Shown here: positions 1 through 9,281 of the stretch, one piece after another | Position numbering within the stretch: the first letter of the stretch is position 1 | Layout of the letters: each line of letters begins with the position of its first letter | Assembly: GCA_016703525.1 (NCBI GenBank) | Contig: JADJBW010000010.1 | Span: forward strand, 62,001-126,000 | Direction: 5' to 3' | Source of the DNA: Actinomycetota bacterium | Lineage (GTDB): Bacteria > Actinomycetota > Acidimicrobiia > Acidimicrobiales > Microtrichaceae | Length of the DNA: 64,000 bases | Notes under the pieces: generated by a model | What the model was told of the DNA's origin: nothing | The model's input: the letters and a program-made list of their open reading frames with translations, nothing else | Database searches by the model: none | Position numbers and translations under genes: made by a program

Positions 1-295
1 GGCCGAGCTTCATCATGGCGCCCTTCATGTTGCCGAGAACCTCGGCGACCTGTTCGGCGGTTTCCAGCTCGAACCTGGTGCGCAGGCGAGCGGCCGTGTC
101 CTCGTCGGCGAAGCGGGAGCGTGCGTTCATGGTCGCGTACCGCATGCCGCGAGAGCCGCCGAGTCGGACGAGTGTCGCCGTGCGGCGGGCCCGCTGCGCA
201 TCGACCCGCGCCCGGAGGGCGACCGCAACGGCACCGGCGAACCCGGTGGCGGCCACGACGGCGAGCCACCGGGGACGTCGAGGTGGCGTTGTCAC
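1..295 (-). CDS. ABC1/UbiB (AarF) family kinase-like protein, N-terminal part
   Basis: Only the first 98 codons lie in the window; the gene runs off the left edge. After a hydrophobic segment (about residues 10-28, probably a membrane anchor) comes a basic stretch and then GNMKGAMMKLG, which matches the start of the conserved region of ABC1/UbiB atypical kinases (the family KxGQ motif should follow beyond the edge). These proteins are ATP-binding kinases linked to isoprenoid-quinone or lipid metabolism. The GTG start overlaps the stop of the cyclophilin gene in a GTGA, so the two are probably co-translated. Family identification rests on this short motif. Confidence 0.75.
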   Translation of the reverse strand, partial: MTTPPRRPRWLAVVAATGFAGAVAVALRARVDAQRARRTATLVRLGGSRGMRYATMNARSRFADEDTAARLRTRFELETAEQVAEVLGNMKGAMMKLG

Positions 296-849
296 CCTTC
301 GGCGATGGTCACCGAGTTGATGACCACGTCGGTCAGCGGACGATCCGAGCGGTTGGTCGGGGTCGACTGGATGGCCTCGAGCACGTCGAGACCACTGATG
401 AGCTTGCCGAACAGCGAGTACGCGGGTGGGAGTCCCACGCCCGACGCGCCTGACACGATGAAGAACTGGCTGCCGTTGGTGTTGGGGCCGGCGTTCGCCA
501 TGGCGAGCGAGCCGATCTCGTAGGCGCCGGGGGTCGGCAGCTCGTCGGCGAATCGGTAGCCCGGGCCGCCGCGGCCGGATCCCTCGGGGCACCCTCCCTG
601 GATCATGAACCCGGAGATGACCCGGTGGAACACGAGCCCGTCGTAGTAGTGGTACCGGGCGAGGTTCACGAAGTTGTTGACCGTCTGCGGCGCCTTGTTC
701 GGGTGCAGGAAGGCAACCATGTCGCCCAGGCTCGTGGAGATCGTCGCCTGATAGCTCGTCTCCGGCGCGACGGTCATCGGCATCGGGGACGAGAACTTGG
801 TGGTGCGAGGCGAGGAGCCGTCAGCCGCGGGCGCAGGAGTCGTGGTCAT
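292..849 (-). CDS. Cyclophilin-type peptidyl-prolyl cis-trans isomerase
   Basis: A 185-residue protein with a complete cyclophilin fold from about residue 35. It shows the family signatures FHRVISGFMIQGG, the GSLAMANAGPNTNGSQFFI block with the substrate-binding Gln-Phe-Phe, and the YSLFGKL block. It catalyses prolyl cis-trans isomerisation during protein folding. There is no signal peptide, only a short Ala/Pro/Ser-rich N-terminus, so it is probably cytoplasmic. AAAGG lies five to six bases before the ATG and supports the start. It precedes and overlaps the ABC1-kinase gene. Confidence 0.95.
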   Translation of the reverse strand: MTTTPAPAADGSSPRTTKFSSPMPMTVAPETSYQATISTSLGDMVAFLHPNKAPQTVNNFVNLARYHYYDGLVFHRVISGFMIQGGCPEGSGRGGPGYRFADELPTPGAYEIGSLAMANAGPNTNGSQFFIVSGASGVGLPPAYSLFGKLISGLDVLEAIQSTPTNRSDRPLTDVVINSVTIAEG

Positions 850-930
850 GGACTGCCTTTCGAATCGATGGACCGGCGAAGGCTAGGCGATCGATGGCGC
901 ACCTTCGGTGCCGGCATCGCCACGTCCGCG

Positions 931-1010
931 CGGCGTCAGCGGTTCGCGCCGAAGCCCGCGAGGACGGGCCCGGCGTCAGCGGTTCGCGCCGAAGCCCGCG
1001 AGGACGGGCC
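931..1010. repeat. 40-bp perfect tandem duplication spanning the LCP stop codon
   Basis: Positions 931-970 and 971-1010 are identical 40-bp units. The inner copy encodes the C-terminus and TGA stop (976-978) of the LCP protein on the minus strand. The outer copy lies just past the stop, so the last dozen codons are present a second time as untranslated DNA. The unit length is not a multiple of three. Confidence 0.95.
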
Positions 1011-2412
1011 CGGCGTCGGGCTCCTTGAGCAGCAGCACGGCGGCTCCGCCCTTGCGCGCCGGTGTCGTGGGAAGCACGACCGTCTCGGGGGTTGCCCCGG
1101 CCAGGTGACGCGCAAGGCTGACGAGATCGCCCAGGCCGAGGTCGCGGTCGACGCGGACGCCCTTGCTCGCAGCGCCTGCCACCCGCAGGAGGGTCACCGG
1201 GTTGCGCGTGGACCCCACGCCGTCGAGGACGGTGCGGATGAACCCCTGCTGGCGTTGCTGGCGACCGAGATCGGCGGTCGGTTCCTGCCGAGCGACGCCG
1301 TCGATGATCTCGGTGTAATGGCGCGAGCGCACGTAGGCGAGGGCCGTCTTGCCGTCCAGCACGTGCGGGCCTTCCGTCGGTATGAGCAGACCCGAGTTGC
1401 GGTCCGACACCGCGTGCGGGAAGTCGATCGTCACCCCGCCCATCGCGTCGACCATCCCGGCGAAACTCACGAAGTCGACCTCGACATAGCGGTGGATCGG
1501 AATGCCGAGGTTCGAGGTGACGGCCTTGACGAGATTCGCGGGACCGGCGTTGTAGGTCGCGTTGATCCGCCCCGACTTGCCCGTTGCCGGGTTGGTCGCC
1601 CAGAGGTCTCGAGGGATCGACATCATGGTCGACCGGTCGCCGTCGGTACGCAGCACGATGATCGTGTCGCTGCGCCGTCCCGACACCGTGGTCGAGCCGT
1701 CCTCGGTGTCGGGGTCGCCGCCCTCGCGCGAGTCGGATCCGACGACCAGATAGTTCACCGCTTCGCCGCCCTGGGCCGACAACGCATCGCCGACATCGAC
1801 GCGGTAGAGCCCGTTCACGGTGTGCCATGCCCACAGCCCGGCAGCGGCAATCAGTGCGATCACCAGCATCGGGAGGTAGAGCACGAACCACCGGAGCTTG
1901 GGCCGGTACCACGGCCGGCGTCGCCGCCGGTGAGGGGCGCGGGCAGCGGGCGGCGTTGCGCCGGGCGCTGCGGCCGAGGCCGCAGCGGCAAGGGGAACAG
2001 CGGCAACGGGAACCGCCGCGACGGGAGCGGCGACGGCGCGGGGGCGCACCGGCGCAACCGATGCCGGTGGGCGGTGGACCGGGTCGGCCGATGCCGCCTG
2101 GCCCTGGCGCGGCGCGGCCGATGTCCGAGGGGCGCTGCGCGGCGCGACGCGACCGCCGGCAGGCACGTGGTATTGCCGCGGAGGGGCGGCCGACGGCAGG
2201 TCCGTCGGTGGGAGTGCGATGGTCGCCGGCGCATCGTCGGGCGCATCGCCAGGCGCCGGTCGAGCCGATGTCGGTGGTGCACCCGCGCCGTCCGCGCCCG
2301 GCAACGACTGGAGTTGGCGCCAGACCTCATCCGGGCTTGGGGCCCCGGGTCGCGGGGCGTTTCGTTGCGCCGACGCCGCTGGGTCGGATGGGTCGTCGGG
2401 TGCGCCGCTCAC
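976..2412 (-). CDS. LytR-CpsA-Psr (LCP) family cell-wall glycopolymer ligase
   Basis: About 478 residues. A long Pro/Ala-rich cytoplasmic N-terminus (about 1-165) precedes a basic stop-transfer run and one membrane helix (LYLPMLVIALIAAAGLW). The extracellular LCP domain begins at NYLVVGSDSREG and carries the Arg/Asp signature RRSDTIIVLRTD, then SIPRDLW, and YVRSRHY near its end. LCP enzymes transfer lipid-linked glycopolymers onto peptidoglycan; in actinobacteria these are arabinogalactan-like or teichoic polymers. The GTG at 2412 was chosen because upstream codons have no family-like sequence and overlap the divergent sigma-like gene. The 3' end is duplicated in tandem. Confidence 0.9.
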   Translation of the reverse strand: MSGAPDDPSDPAASAQRNAPRPGAPSPDEVWRQLQSLPGADGAGAPPTSARPAPGDAPDDAPATIALPPTDLPSAAPPRQYHVPAGGRVAPRSAPRTSAAPRQGQAASADPVHRPPASVAPVRPRAVAAPVAAVPVAAVPLAAAASAAAPGATPPAARAPHRRRRRPWYRPKLRWFVLYLPMLVIALIAAAGLWAWHTVNGLYRVDVGDALSAQGGEAVNYLVVGSDSREGGDPDTEDGSTTVSGRRSDTIIVLRTDGDRSTMMSIPRDLWATNPATGKSGRINATYNAGPANLVKAVTSNLGIPIHRYVEVDFVSFAGMVDAMGGVTIDFPHAVSDRNSGLLIPTEGPHVLDGKTALAYVRSRHYTEIIDGVARQEPTADLGRQQRQQGFIRTVLDGVGSTRNPVTLLRVAGAASKGVRVDRDLGLGDLVSLARHLAGATPETVVLPTTPARKGGAAVLLLKEPDAGPVLAGFGANR

Positions 2413-2493
2413 CCGAACAGTCTGGCGCGTGGGTCGCCCGACCCGGTTGCATCCGACTTGTTCCCATTGGAGGGTGGACCGCGGACCTGCACT

Positions 2494-3314
2494 ATGGGTG
2501 TGTACGATCCCACGCAGAGCGAAGGAGTCGAGGTCGGGCCCATGGGGTGGAATCACGATGCGGCAGACGGAGCGACGCACGGCGGGATCTCGCCGGCGCT
2601 CATCGGCTTCGAGCCGATGTCGTTCGAGCCTGCGGCGCCGACGGTCATGCCGGCGCTCGCGCCGCTTCCTGCTCCGGCGAACCTCCACGGACGGCTTGGG
2701 GCCATGCTGCCTCTCGCGTATCGGCTGGCCTATCGCCTCCTCGGCCATCCGGGGCGGCGATGGCCGTCGCGGGCGATGCGCTTCGTTCGGCCGCCGGTGC
2801 CGATCCGGCGGCGATCGCCACCGAGGTGACCCGTGCCGTGGCCGAACAGATCGTCCGGCACCGGAGCCAGATCGCGTCGAGCGTGCCGCTGACCGCGCCG
2901 TCGGTCACCTACGCCTCGCAGCGTTCCCGCCTGTGCCGAGACCTGGCGCGCCATGAGGCGGACGAGCGACTCGTGCTCGTCATGCGCCATCTCAGCGGCC
3001 TGTCGCCGGCCCGGGTCGCCTCGCTGCTCGATCTCGACGAGGGATCGGTGCGTCGGATCACCGCCCGTTGGACGCCCGAGGATGCAGCCACCGACTCGGG
3101 CGCGATGCTCGCCGGCATCGACAACTGGATCAGCGAGGGGCTCGCCGAGCGCGAGACCGCCCCCGAGGTCGCGACGCTCGACCATCTCGACGACCCCGCT
3201 CCGCCGCGCTTTCCGAGCGGTCACCGTCGACGAGTTGCCGACGATCGCACAGCTGAAGAATGTGCGGCGGTAGCCGCGTTCCTCGCCGATAGGCTCCGCC
3301 AGCGTGCCCGCTGA
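2494..3314 (+). CDS. Sigma-70-like protein, frameshifted near 2750
   Basis: Two reading frames must be joined. Frame one (from ATG 2494, or ATG 2542, which has GAGG eight bases upstream) ends with the sigma-region-2-like LPLAYRLAYRLLGHP. From about 2745 the frame one base back continues AMAVAGDALRSAAGADPAA and then a region-4-like helix-turn-helix, VMRHLSGLSPARVASLLDL. One base inserted in the GGGGCGGCG stretch restores a protein of about 273 residues. It resembles degenerate ECF sigma factors but lacks a convincing region 2.4, so promoter recognition is uncertain. Its end overlaps the next gene by 11 bases. Confidence 0.6.
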
Positions 3315-4818
3315 GACCTACCGCGACGACGCACGCGCGCTCGCCAACGGCGTGCTGGCGTGGTTCGTTCGCGACCCCCGGCGCCGCGCCGCGCTCGCGG
3401 ACTCCTGCCTGGCGTGGGTGGCCGATCACCCCGACGAGGTCGGCGACTTCGACCTCGCGTGGCTCGCAGCGCGGGCCGTCGCCACCGGCCACGAGCATTC
3501 CGACGAGCATCCTCCGGCCGGCGACGCGTGGGTCGGCGAGCTCATGGACGCCTCGGTCGGAGTCCGGGTTGCGGTGGCGCTGCATCACGTCGGTGGGTTC
3601 GGCGTCGCCGAGACCGCACGGTTGACCCGCCGCGACCACGACTCGACGGCCACGCTGATCGGGCGCATCGCCCCGCCGCCCCGCTCGGCCCTTGCCGCAC
3701 TCGGCGCTCCCCCACCGGCCCACCCGGTGCGCCCCGCCCCGGAGCCCGCCGAGCCGGGCCGATCGCGTCGGCCTGGATCGCGTCGGCCTGGATCGGCCTG
3801 GATCGGGCGCCGATCCGGGCTCGTGTTCTGGCTCGGCGCCGCGCTGGTCGCCGCCGCGCTGGTGACCTTCGGCGCGGTCGCCTCGCGTGATCGCCACGTG
3901 CCCCAGCGCTCGCCGTCGTCGATCCCACGGCTCGAACCGCCGGAGGTCGCGCTGCGTTCGGCACGGTCCCCGGGCTGTGAGAACACCGACGACCCGGCCC
4001 AGATCGCGGCCACCACAATGTCGTTGCGCATCAGCGGGCTGGATCGATCGGTTCGCCTCGTCGGCGGGACGGCCGAAGCGGGCGCCCCGAGGCCGCTCCT
4101 GCTCGATTTCGGCGATGCCGGCACCTCGGTCGACGAGCACGTCGGAGCCACGCGGCTCGACGCAATCGCACAGCCGGGTGGCCTGGTGGTCGCCACGCTC
4201 GCGCCGCTGGGCGACCCGCCACAGTGGAACGTCGGCGCGACCCGTGAGGATCCCGATGACGTCGGCGCGGCGTTCGAGGTGATCGACCGCCTCGGCGAGT
4301 CGTTGTGCATCGACCAGTCGCGGGTCGTCGCGCTCGGTCACGGAGCGGGCGGCCACCTCGCCGCGGCCGTCGCGTGCGCGCAGCCCTCGCGGTTCGCTGC
4401 GCTCGTCCAGGTTCAGGGGCCGCTGGTTCCGTCCTCGTGCACCACGGCCGACGGCCTCTCGGTCCTGTCGATCTCCGCTCCGGGCGACGACGTGTATCCG
4501 CCGAAGGGCGGTGAGGGCCCAGGGATGAACGCGGCGCTTGGCGGTGCCGCCGCCCGCAGGTGGGCCGGAGCGGTCTATGACGTCGCACCGGTCGATGATG
4601 CGCTCGCCGCCTGGCGGCGACTCCTGAGCTGCGAGGCACCCCACGACGCGGACCCGATCGGCGCATCGCTCGTCGCTGTTGCCACGGGCTGCGCCGAGGG
4701 GGGTGAGGTCTGGGACGTTCGCGTCGGAGGGGGCCATGCATGGCCCGAGGCGGCGAACGGCGTGATCGAGGCGTTCCTCGACGGCCGTCAGCGGGTCATC
4801 GGAACGGCGGGCCGCTGA
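3304..4818 (+). CDS. Sigma-like N-terminus, membrane helix and nucleophile-less esterase-like domain
   Basis: 504 residues with a GTG start. Residues 1-130 contain a region-4-like helix-turn-helix (VRVAVALHHVGGFGVAETARLTRR). A membrane helix follows (LVFWLGAALVAAALVTFGAVA, about 178-198). The C-terminal 300 residues look like an alpha/beta hydrolase of the PHB-depolymerase/LpqC esterase type: the elbow reads LGHGAGGHLAAAVA where active enzymes have GHSxGG, with a possible acid at SISAPGDD and a His at GGGHAWP. The Ser nucleophile is Gly (GGA codon). It may be a membrane-anchored sensor or binding protein rather than an enzyme. It overlaps the preceding sigma-like ORF, so both probably act together. 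Function unproven. Confidence 0.7.
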   Translation: MPAETYRDDARALANGVLAWFVRDPRRRAALADSCLAWVADHPDEVGDFDLAWLAARAVATGHEHSDEHPPAGDAWVGELMDASVGVRVAVALHHVGGFGVAETARLTRRDHDSTATLIGRIAPPPRSALAALGAPPPAHPVRPAPEPAEPGRSRRPGSRRPGSAWIGRRSGLVFWLGAALVAAALVTFGAVASRDRHVPQRSPSSIPRLEPPEVALRSARSPGCENTDDPAQIAATTMSLRISGLDRSVRLVGGTAEAGAPRPLLLDFGDAGTSVDEHVGATRLDAIAQPGGLVVATLAPLGDPPQWNVGATREDPDDVGAAFEVIDRLGESLCIDQSRVVALGHGAGGHLAAAVACAQPSRFAALVQVQGPLVPSSCTTADGLSVLSISAPGDDVYPPKGGEGPGMNAALGGAAARRWAGAVYDVAPVDDALAAWRRLLSCEAPHDADPIGASLVAVATGCAEGGEVWDVRVGGGHAWPEAANGVIEAFLDGRQRVIGTAGR

Positions 4819-5428
4819 CCCAGCTCACCAGCGAATGCCGCGCTCCCGAGCGAATCGGCATCACACGGTGGTATTCGAACGACGGGAAGACGATGGCCGT
4901 GCCCAGCTCGCGCGACAGCACGGTGAACTCCTCGAACCGCTCGTCGTCGTCATCGTCGAGCACCTCGAAGAACTGCAGTTCGCCGCCCTCGTATTCGTCC
5001 GGCGAGGTGAGCTGCACCACGATCGACAGCTTGCGCACGGCGACCGCGCCGTCGAGCCCATCCTGGTGCCAACCGTAGAAGGCGCCCGGCTCGTCGTAGG
5101 CCGTGAACTGCAGGTCCTCGGCGAAGCCGGTCAGGTCGAACCGGTAGGTCCGGTTCGCCTTCGCGACGACCTTGGCGAGCTTGTCGTAGATCCACCAACT
5201 CTCGTCGGTCGGAGGGATCCAGGCGGTCCGGGATCGCCGGATTCCCTCGTCGGCGATCTCGGCGCCGGCGACGCCTTCGAGCAACGCGTCGTCGAGCCGC
5301 ATGCCGTGAGCCAGATCGACGATTCGCCGGCATTGCCTGGGCGTGAAAACGCCGGCGTGGAGTTGGTACCCCTGATACGGCGGGGCCGACGGCGGCACCA
5401 GCAGGGGCCGTCCGTCGAGCGACACCAC
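4796..5428 (-). CDS. 2-oxoglutarate/Fe(II)-dependent dioxygenase (prolyl-4-hydroxylase-like)
   Basis: About 210 residues. The C-terminal half shows the double-stranded beta-helix iron site: WHQDG gives His and Asp, EYHRVMPI gives the distal His, and SGARHSLVSW supplies the 2-oxoglutarate-binding Arg. GGELQFF and FPS are family-typical between them. Such PKHD-type enzymes hydroxylate protein or small-molecule substrates; the substrate cannot be told from sequence. GTG 5428 (or 5425) was chosen because it directly follows the lipoprotein stop and AAAGGG lies about 12 bases upstream. The 3' end overlaps the convergent esterase-like gene by 23 bases. Confidence 0.85.
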   Translation of the reverse strand: MVSLDGRPLLVPPSAPPYQGYQLHAGVFTPRQCRRIVDLAHGMRLDDALLEGVAGAEIADEGIRRSRTAWIPPTDESWWIYDKLAKVVAKANRTYRFDLTGFAEDLQFTAYDEPGAFYGWHQDGLDGAVAVRKLSIVVQLTSPDEYEGGELQFFEVLDDDDDERFEEFTVLSRELGTAIVFPSFEYHRVMPIRSGARHSLVSWVSGPPFR

Positions 5429-5433
5429 CCCGG

Positions 5434-5730
5434 TCAGCGACCCTTTGCGGTGGTGGTCGTCTCGGCGGCCGGCGCGTCCGTGTCGCCGTCGGCGGCCGGC
5501 GCCGTTGTTTCCGCCGGCTTCGACGCGGCGCCGTCGGGGCCGTAGTACAGGGATGTCGTGGTCGTCGAGGTCGTCGAGGTGGTGGTCTCGTCGGTCGTCG
5601 GGACCGCCTGCTCGCGCTCGCCCGTGATCCGAACCTTCTGGTCCTTCTCGGGTTGTGCGCACCCACCGAGCGCAGCCGCCAACGACGCGGCGAGAAGGGT
5701 GCCTCCAACTAGCGATCGGGCGCTGCGCAT
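5434..5730 (-). CDS. Small Thr-rich lipoprotein, unknown function
   Basis: 98 residues: basic start, hydrophobic stretch and a lipobox ending LAAALGGC at Cys 24 or so, then a charged segment and two Thr-rich low-complexity stretches (TTDETTTSTTSTTTTS and ETTTTAKGR). It is probably a diacylglyceryl-anchored extracytoplasmic protein with no recognisable domain. The ATG has a purine-rich GAGAG upstream. It lies six bases before the dioxygenase start, so the two form a likely operon. Confidence 0.75.
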   Translation of the reverse strand: MRSARSLVGGTLLAASLAAALGGCAQPEKDQKVRITGEREQAVPTTDETTTSTTSTTTTSLYYGPDGAASKPAETTAPAADGDTDAPAAETTTTAKGR

Positions 5731-5734
5731 CCTG

Positions 5735-7006
5735 TCACTCTCTTTCGGGACGTGCCGGTTTTGTCGGCATGGTCGGTGGAAACTCTGCTTCAACGTCACC
5801 GAGCCGCGCCAACCCGCCGGTCGGCGAACGGATGAGCGAGCCCGTCGACGCGTCGTGGAGCGGTCCCGTTCCGTCCCGGAGTGGCCCGGCGGCATGACCG
5901 GTGCGGACGGTGATGATCTCGGCGCAGATCGCGATGGCGGTTTCCTCCGGTGTGCGCGCCCCGAGATCGAGACCAATCGGGGCGCGCACGCGGCGCAGGG
6001 CCGCATCGGTCACGCCGGCGGCACGGAGTCGACGTGCGCGTTCCTCGGTCGTGCGCCGCGAACCGAGCGCGCCGATGTAGCCGCACCGCGTCGCCAGCGC
6101 GGCCGCGATCGCCGGCACGTCGAACTTGTGGTCGTGGGTCAGCACGCACACGGCGTCGTTCGCGCCCAGAGCGGCGCCGCAGCGATCGAGGTACCGATGC
6201 GGCCAGTCGACAAGGACCTGATCGGCCATCGGGAACCGCAGCGACGTCGCGAAGACCGCGCGTGCATCGCACACGGTCACGTGGAACCCGAGGATCTTGC
6301 CGACGCGGGCGAGGGCCGCGGTGAAGTCGATCGCCCCAAAGATGATCATGCGGGGCGGCGGTGCGAATGTCTCGATGAACACGGCGACGTCGTCCGCGCC
6401 GGCTTCGCCGCTCGATCCGTAGCGGCGCACGCCGCTGCGGCCCGATGCCATCTCGCCGATCACGTCGCGCCGCACCACCCGGTCGAGGCCGGGATCGCCG
6501 AGGGAGCCGGCCCACGCCGCACCCGCCTGCGCCCGGTCCGCAGTGGCCTCGGCCGGTACCGCGCGATCACCCGCGCGATCACCCGCGAGGTCGACCCAGG
6601 CTCCGGCGCCCGGTCCCGCGACCACCGTCGCCACCGCGGCCGGCCGATCCTCGGCGACCGCGGCCGCGATCCGCTCGATCGCCGCCCACCGCGACGCGGT
6701 GATGACCTCGATGAACAGGTGCACCGTTCCCCCGCAGGTGAGGCCGACAGCGACCGCGTCGTCGTCGCTGTACCCGAAGCGCACGAGCCGCGCCGCGCCG
6801 CCGTCGAGAACGTCGAGCGCCTCGGTCACCACCGCCGACTCGATGCAGCCCCCCGACACCGAGCCGGCGACGCGGCCGTCGTCGCTGATCGCCATGGCGG
6901 CGCCGGGCAGCCGGGGGCCGGATCCGTCCAGGTCGACGACGCGGGCGAGGGCCACGCGCGCGCCGCCGCCGAGCCAGCCCCGCAGGTCGGGTACCAGATC
7001 GAGCAC
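5735..7006 (-). CDS. XdhC/CoxI family protein
   Basis: About 423 residues. The N-terminal XdhC/CoxI domain has SGGCIESAVVTEAL and a CGGTVHLFIE Cys-containing motif. The C-terminal Rossmann-like domain reads IFGAIDFTAALARVGKILGF, then VCDARAVFAT, DWPHRYL, THDHKFDVPAI and YIGALGSRRT. Family members help insert or sulfurate the molybdenum cofactor of xanthine/CO dehydrogenases. No molybdenum hydroxylase subunit is present in this window, so the partner lies elsewhere. The GTG at 7006 sits 14 bases after the aldehyde dehydrogenase stop. Confidence 0.85.
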   Translation of the reverse strand: MLDLVPDLRGWLGGGARVALARVVDLDGSGPRLPGAAMAISDDGRVAGSVSGGCIESAVVTEALDVLDGGAARLVRFGYSDDDAVAVGLTCGGTVHLFIEVITASRWAAIERIAAAVAEDRPAAVATVVAGPGAGAWVDLAGDRAGDRAVPAEATADRAQAGAAWAGSLGDPGLDRVVRRDVIGEMASGRSGVRRYGSSGEAGADDVAVFIETFAPPPRMIIFGAIDFTAALARVGKILGFHVTVCDARAVFATSLRFPMADQVLVDWPHRYLDRCGAALGANDAVCVLTHDHKFDVPAIAAALATRCGYIGALGSRRTTEERARRLRAAGVTDAALRRVRAPIGLDLGARTPEETAIAICAEIITVRTGHAAGPLRDGTGPLHDASTGSLIRSPTGGLARLGDVEAEFPPTMPTKPARPERE

Positions 7007-7020
7007 GGCGCGCCGTGCCC

Positions 7021-8388
7021 TCAGGTCGCGCTGAAGAACACGTTGCGGAGTTCGGTGTAGTGGTCCATGGCTGCCATGCCCAACTCGCGCCCCACCCCCG
7101 ACCGTTTGAACCCACCGAAGGGCGCCTCGGTGCGGACGCTGCGCGACGTGTTCACGCTCATCACGCCGGTGCGCACGCCGCGGGTCACGCGCATCGCGCG
7201 CCCGAGGTCCTTGGTCCACAGCGAGCCGGACAGGCCGTACGGGCTGTCGTTCGCGATGCGGATTGCTTACCAGCCGGTGCCGGTCGCGTCGCCGCCGCAG
7301 AGCCGGCGGGCTCCCTCGGCCGACGCGACCTCGAGGTACTCGAGCGAGGTTCGTCGCTGGCCCTCCGAGATCATGGGCCCGAGCTGTGTGGCCTCGTCGA
7401 GGGGATCGCCGACCACGAGCCGTTGGGTGCCGGCGACGAACCCGGCGACGAAGTCGTCGTAGACGGACCGGTGAACGATGAATCGGCTCCGAGCGCAGCA
7501 GTCCTGGCCGGTGTTGTCGAACACCGACATGGGGGTGGCCGCGATCGCGGCCTCGAGATCGGCGTCGTCGAAGACGATGCATGCCGACTTGCCGCCGAGC
7601 TCGAGCGAGACGCGAGTGATGTTGTCGGCGCAGGTGCGCATGATCTGCGCGCCGGTCGAACTGTCGCCGGTGAAGCTGATCTTGTTGACCCGTGCATCCG
7701 CGACCAAGCGGTTGCCCAGCGTCGAACCGGGCCCCGGGAGCACCGACACGCATGCGGGCGGCACCCCCGCGTCGAGCAGCACGTCCGCCAGCATGAGCGC
7801 CGTGATGGGGGTCAGCGAGGCGGGCTTGACCACCACGGGGTTGCCACACGCCAGAGCGTGGGCGACCTTCCATGTGGTGATGAGCAGCGGGAAGTTCCAC
7901 GGCACGATCAGGCCGCACACCCCGACCGGTTCGCGCAGCGCAACGTCGAGCCCGTCGTCTTGCACCGGGATGACCTGGCCGTAGTGCTTGTTCGTCGCTC
8001 CGGCGAAGAACTCGAACACGTCGGCCGCAGCGTTCGCCTCCCAGCGGGCGTTGCCGATCGGGTGGCCGCCGTTGCGGGCCTCTGCCACTGCGAAGTCCTC
8101 GGCGCGCTCGCGCAGCAGTTCGGCCACCCGATAGAGGACCTTGCCGCGGGCGGTGGCGTTGGTCCGGCGCCAGGCGCCCGTTTCGAACTCGTCGGACGCC
8201 GCGCTGAGCGCGGCGTCCAGGTCGGCCTTGCCGGCCTGCGCAACGGTGGTCAGGCGGGCGCCGGTCGCCGGTTCTGCGACGTCGAAGGTCGCCCCGTCGG
8301 CTGCGGGCGTTTTCACGCCTGCGACGACGAGGTCATACGAGGAGCGCAGCGGGGTTCGCGGCGAAGCATCGGGGCCGGTGGTCGACAT
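7021..8388 (-). pseudogene. Aldehyde dehydrogenase with internal deletion and frame break
   Basis: From ATG 8388 the frame encodes a normal NAD(P)-aldehyde dehydrogenase N-terminus: PWNFPLL, FTGDSSTGAQI, VSLELGGKSA with the catalytic Glu, and GQDCCARSR with the catalytic Cys. It stops at 7267 after GGDATGTGW. A different frame then gives an intact C-terminus, IRIANDSPYGLSGSLWTKDL to PFGGFKRSGVGRELG and a stop at 7021. The roughly 40-45 residues normally between these, including the PTV and EEIFGPV motifs, are missing. The junction lies at about 7265-7270. The product should be non-functional unless the deletion is an assembly error. Confidence 0.9.
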
Positions 8389-8468
8389 GGCGCGCACACT
8401 ACCGCCGCGCTCGCGGCGGGCCGTAGTGTGGCGCCTCGACATCACCCTCCGAGCGAGCAGGAGCAGCC

Positions 8469-9236
8469 ATGGGGCGTCTCGACGACAAGATCGCAGTCAT
8501 CACCGGTGGTGGCGCTGGCATGGGACGCGCCGCGTGCGAGCGCTTCGCCGCCGAAGGTGCCCGGGTCGTGGTCGCCGATGCCAACGGCGATGCCGCCGCC
8601 GAGGTGGCTGCGGCGATCGGCGACGCGGCTCGGGCCGTGACCGTCGACGTGCGTGACGCCTCCCAGGTCGAGGCGATGATTCGCGTCGCGGTCGACACGT
8701 GGGGTGGGCTCGACGTGTTGTACAACAACGCCGGGGTCTCCCCCGGCGACGACGACACACCGCTCAACACCAGCGAGGAAACGTGGGACTTCACGTTCGA
8801 CGTGAACGTCAAGGGCCTCTTCCTGTGCTGCAAGTACGGGCTGTCCGCCATGCTCGATTCGGGTGGCGGCTCCATCGTGAACGTCGCCAGCTTCGTGGCC
8901 CACATGGGCGCTGCGACGCCCCAGATCGCCTACACCTCGTCGAAGGGCGCCGTGCTGTCGATGACCCGAGAGATCGCCGCGATCTATGCCCGGCAGGGCA
9001 TTCGGGCCAATGCTCTGTGCCCGGGTCCGGTCCTCACGCCGCTCCTCGCGAAGTTCCTGTCCGACGATGAGAAGCGCGAGCGCCGCCTCGTGCACATCCC
9101 GATGGGCCGCTTCGGCGAGGCGGAGGAGATGGTGAACGGCGCGCTGTTCCTCGCGAGCGACGAGAGCTCGTTCATGACCGGTCAATCGCTGCTGATCGAC
9201 GGCGGCATCACGTCCGCGTACACCACGCCCATCTAA
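8469..9236 (+). CDS. Short-chain dehydrogenase/reductase (SDR)
   Basis: 255 residues, the classical SDR length. It shows TGGGAGMG for the cofactor site, acidic VADA after beta-2 (NAD preference is likely), NNAGV, the catalytic Ser and YTSSK, and PGPVLTP near the substrate loop. AGGAG precedes the ATG. It is divergent from the broken aldehyde dehydrogenase and 45 bases upstream of the glutamine-synthetase-like gene. The neighbourhood suggests amine or polyamine catabolism, but the substrate is unknown. Confidence 0.92.
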   Translation: MGRLDDKIAVITGGGAGMGRAACERFAAEGARVVVADANGDAAAEVAAAIGDAARAVTVDVRDASQVEAMIRVAVDTWGGLDVLYNNAGVSPGDDDTPLNTSEETWDFTFDVNVKGLFLCCKYGLSAMLDSGGGSIVNVASFVAHMGAATPQIAYTSSKGAVLSMTREIAAIYARQGIRANALCPGPVLTPLLAKFLSDDEKRERRLVHIPMGRFGEAEEMVNGALFLASDESSFMTGQSLLIDGGITSAYTTPI

Positions 9237-9281
9237 TCGACGCTCGAGCACCCGTCGCCGATCACGCCCTCCGGAGGACCC

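Noticed and set aside
625..2829. Long plus-strand ORF antisense to the LCP gene
   Set aside because: It is an Arg-rich shadow of the minus-strand LCP gene; only its end from 2494 belongs to the sigma-like gene.
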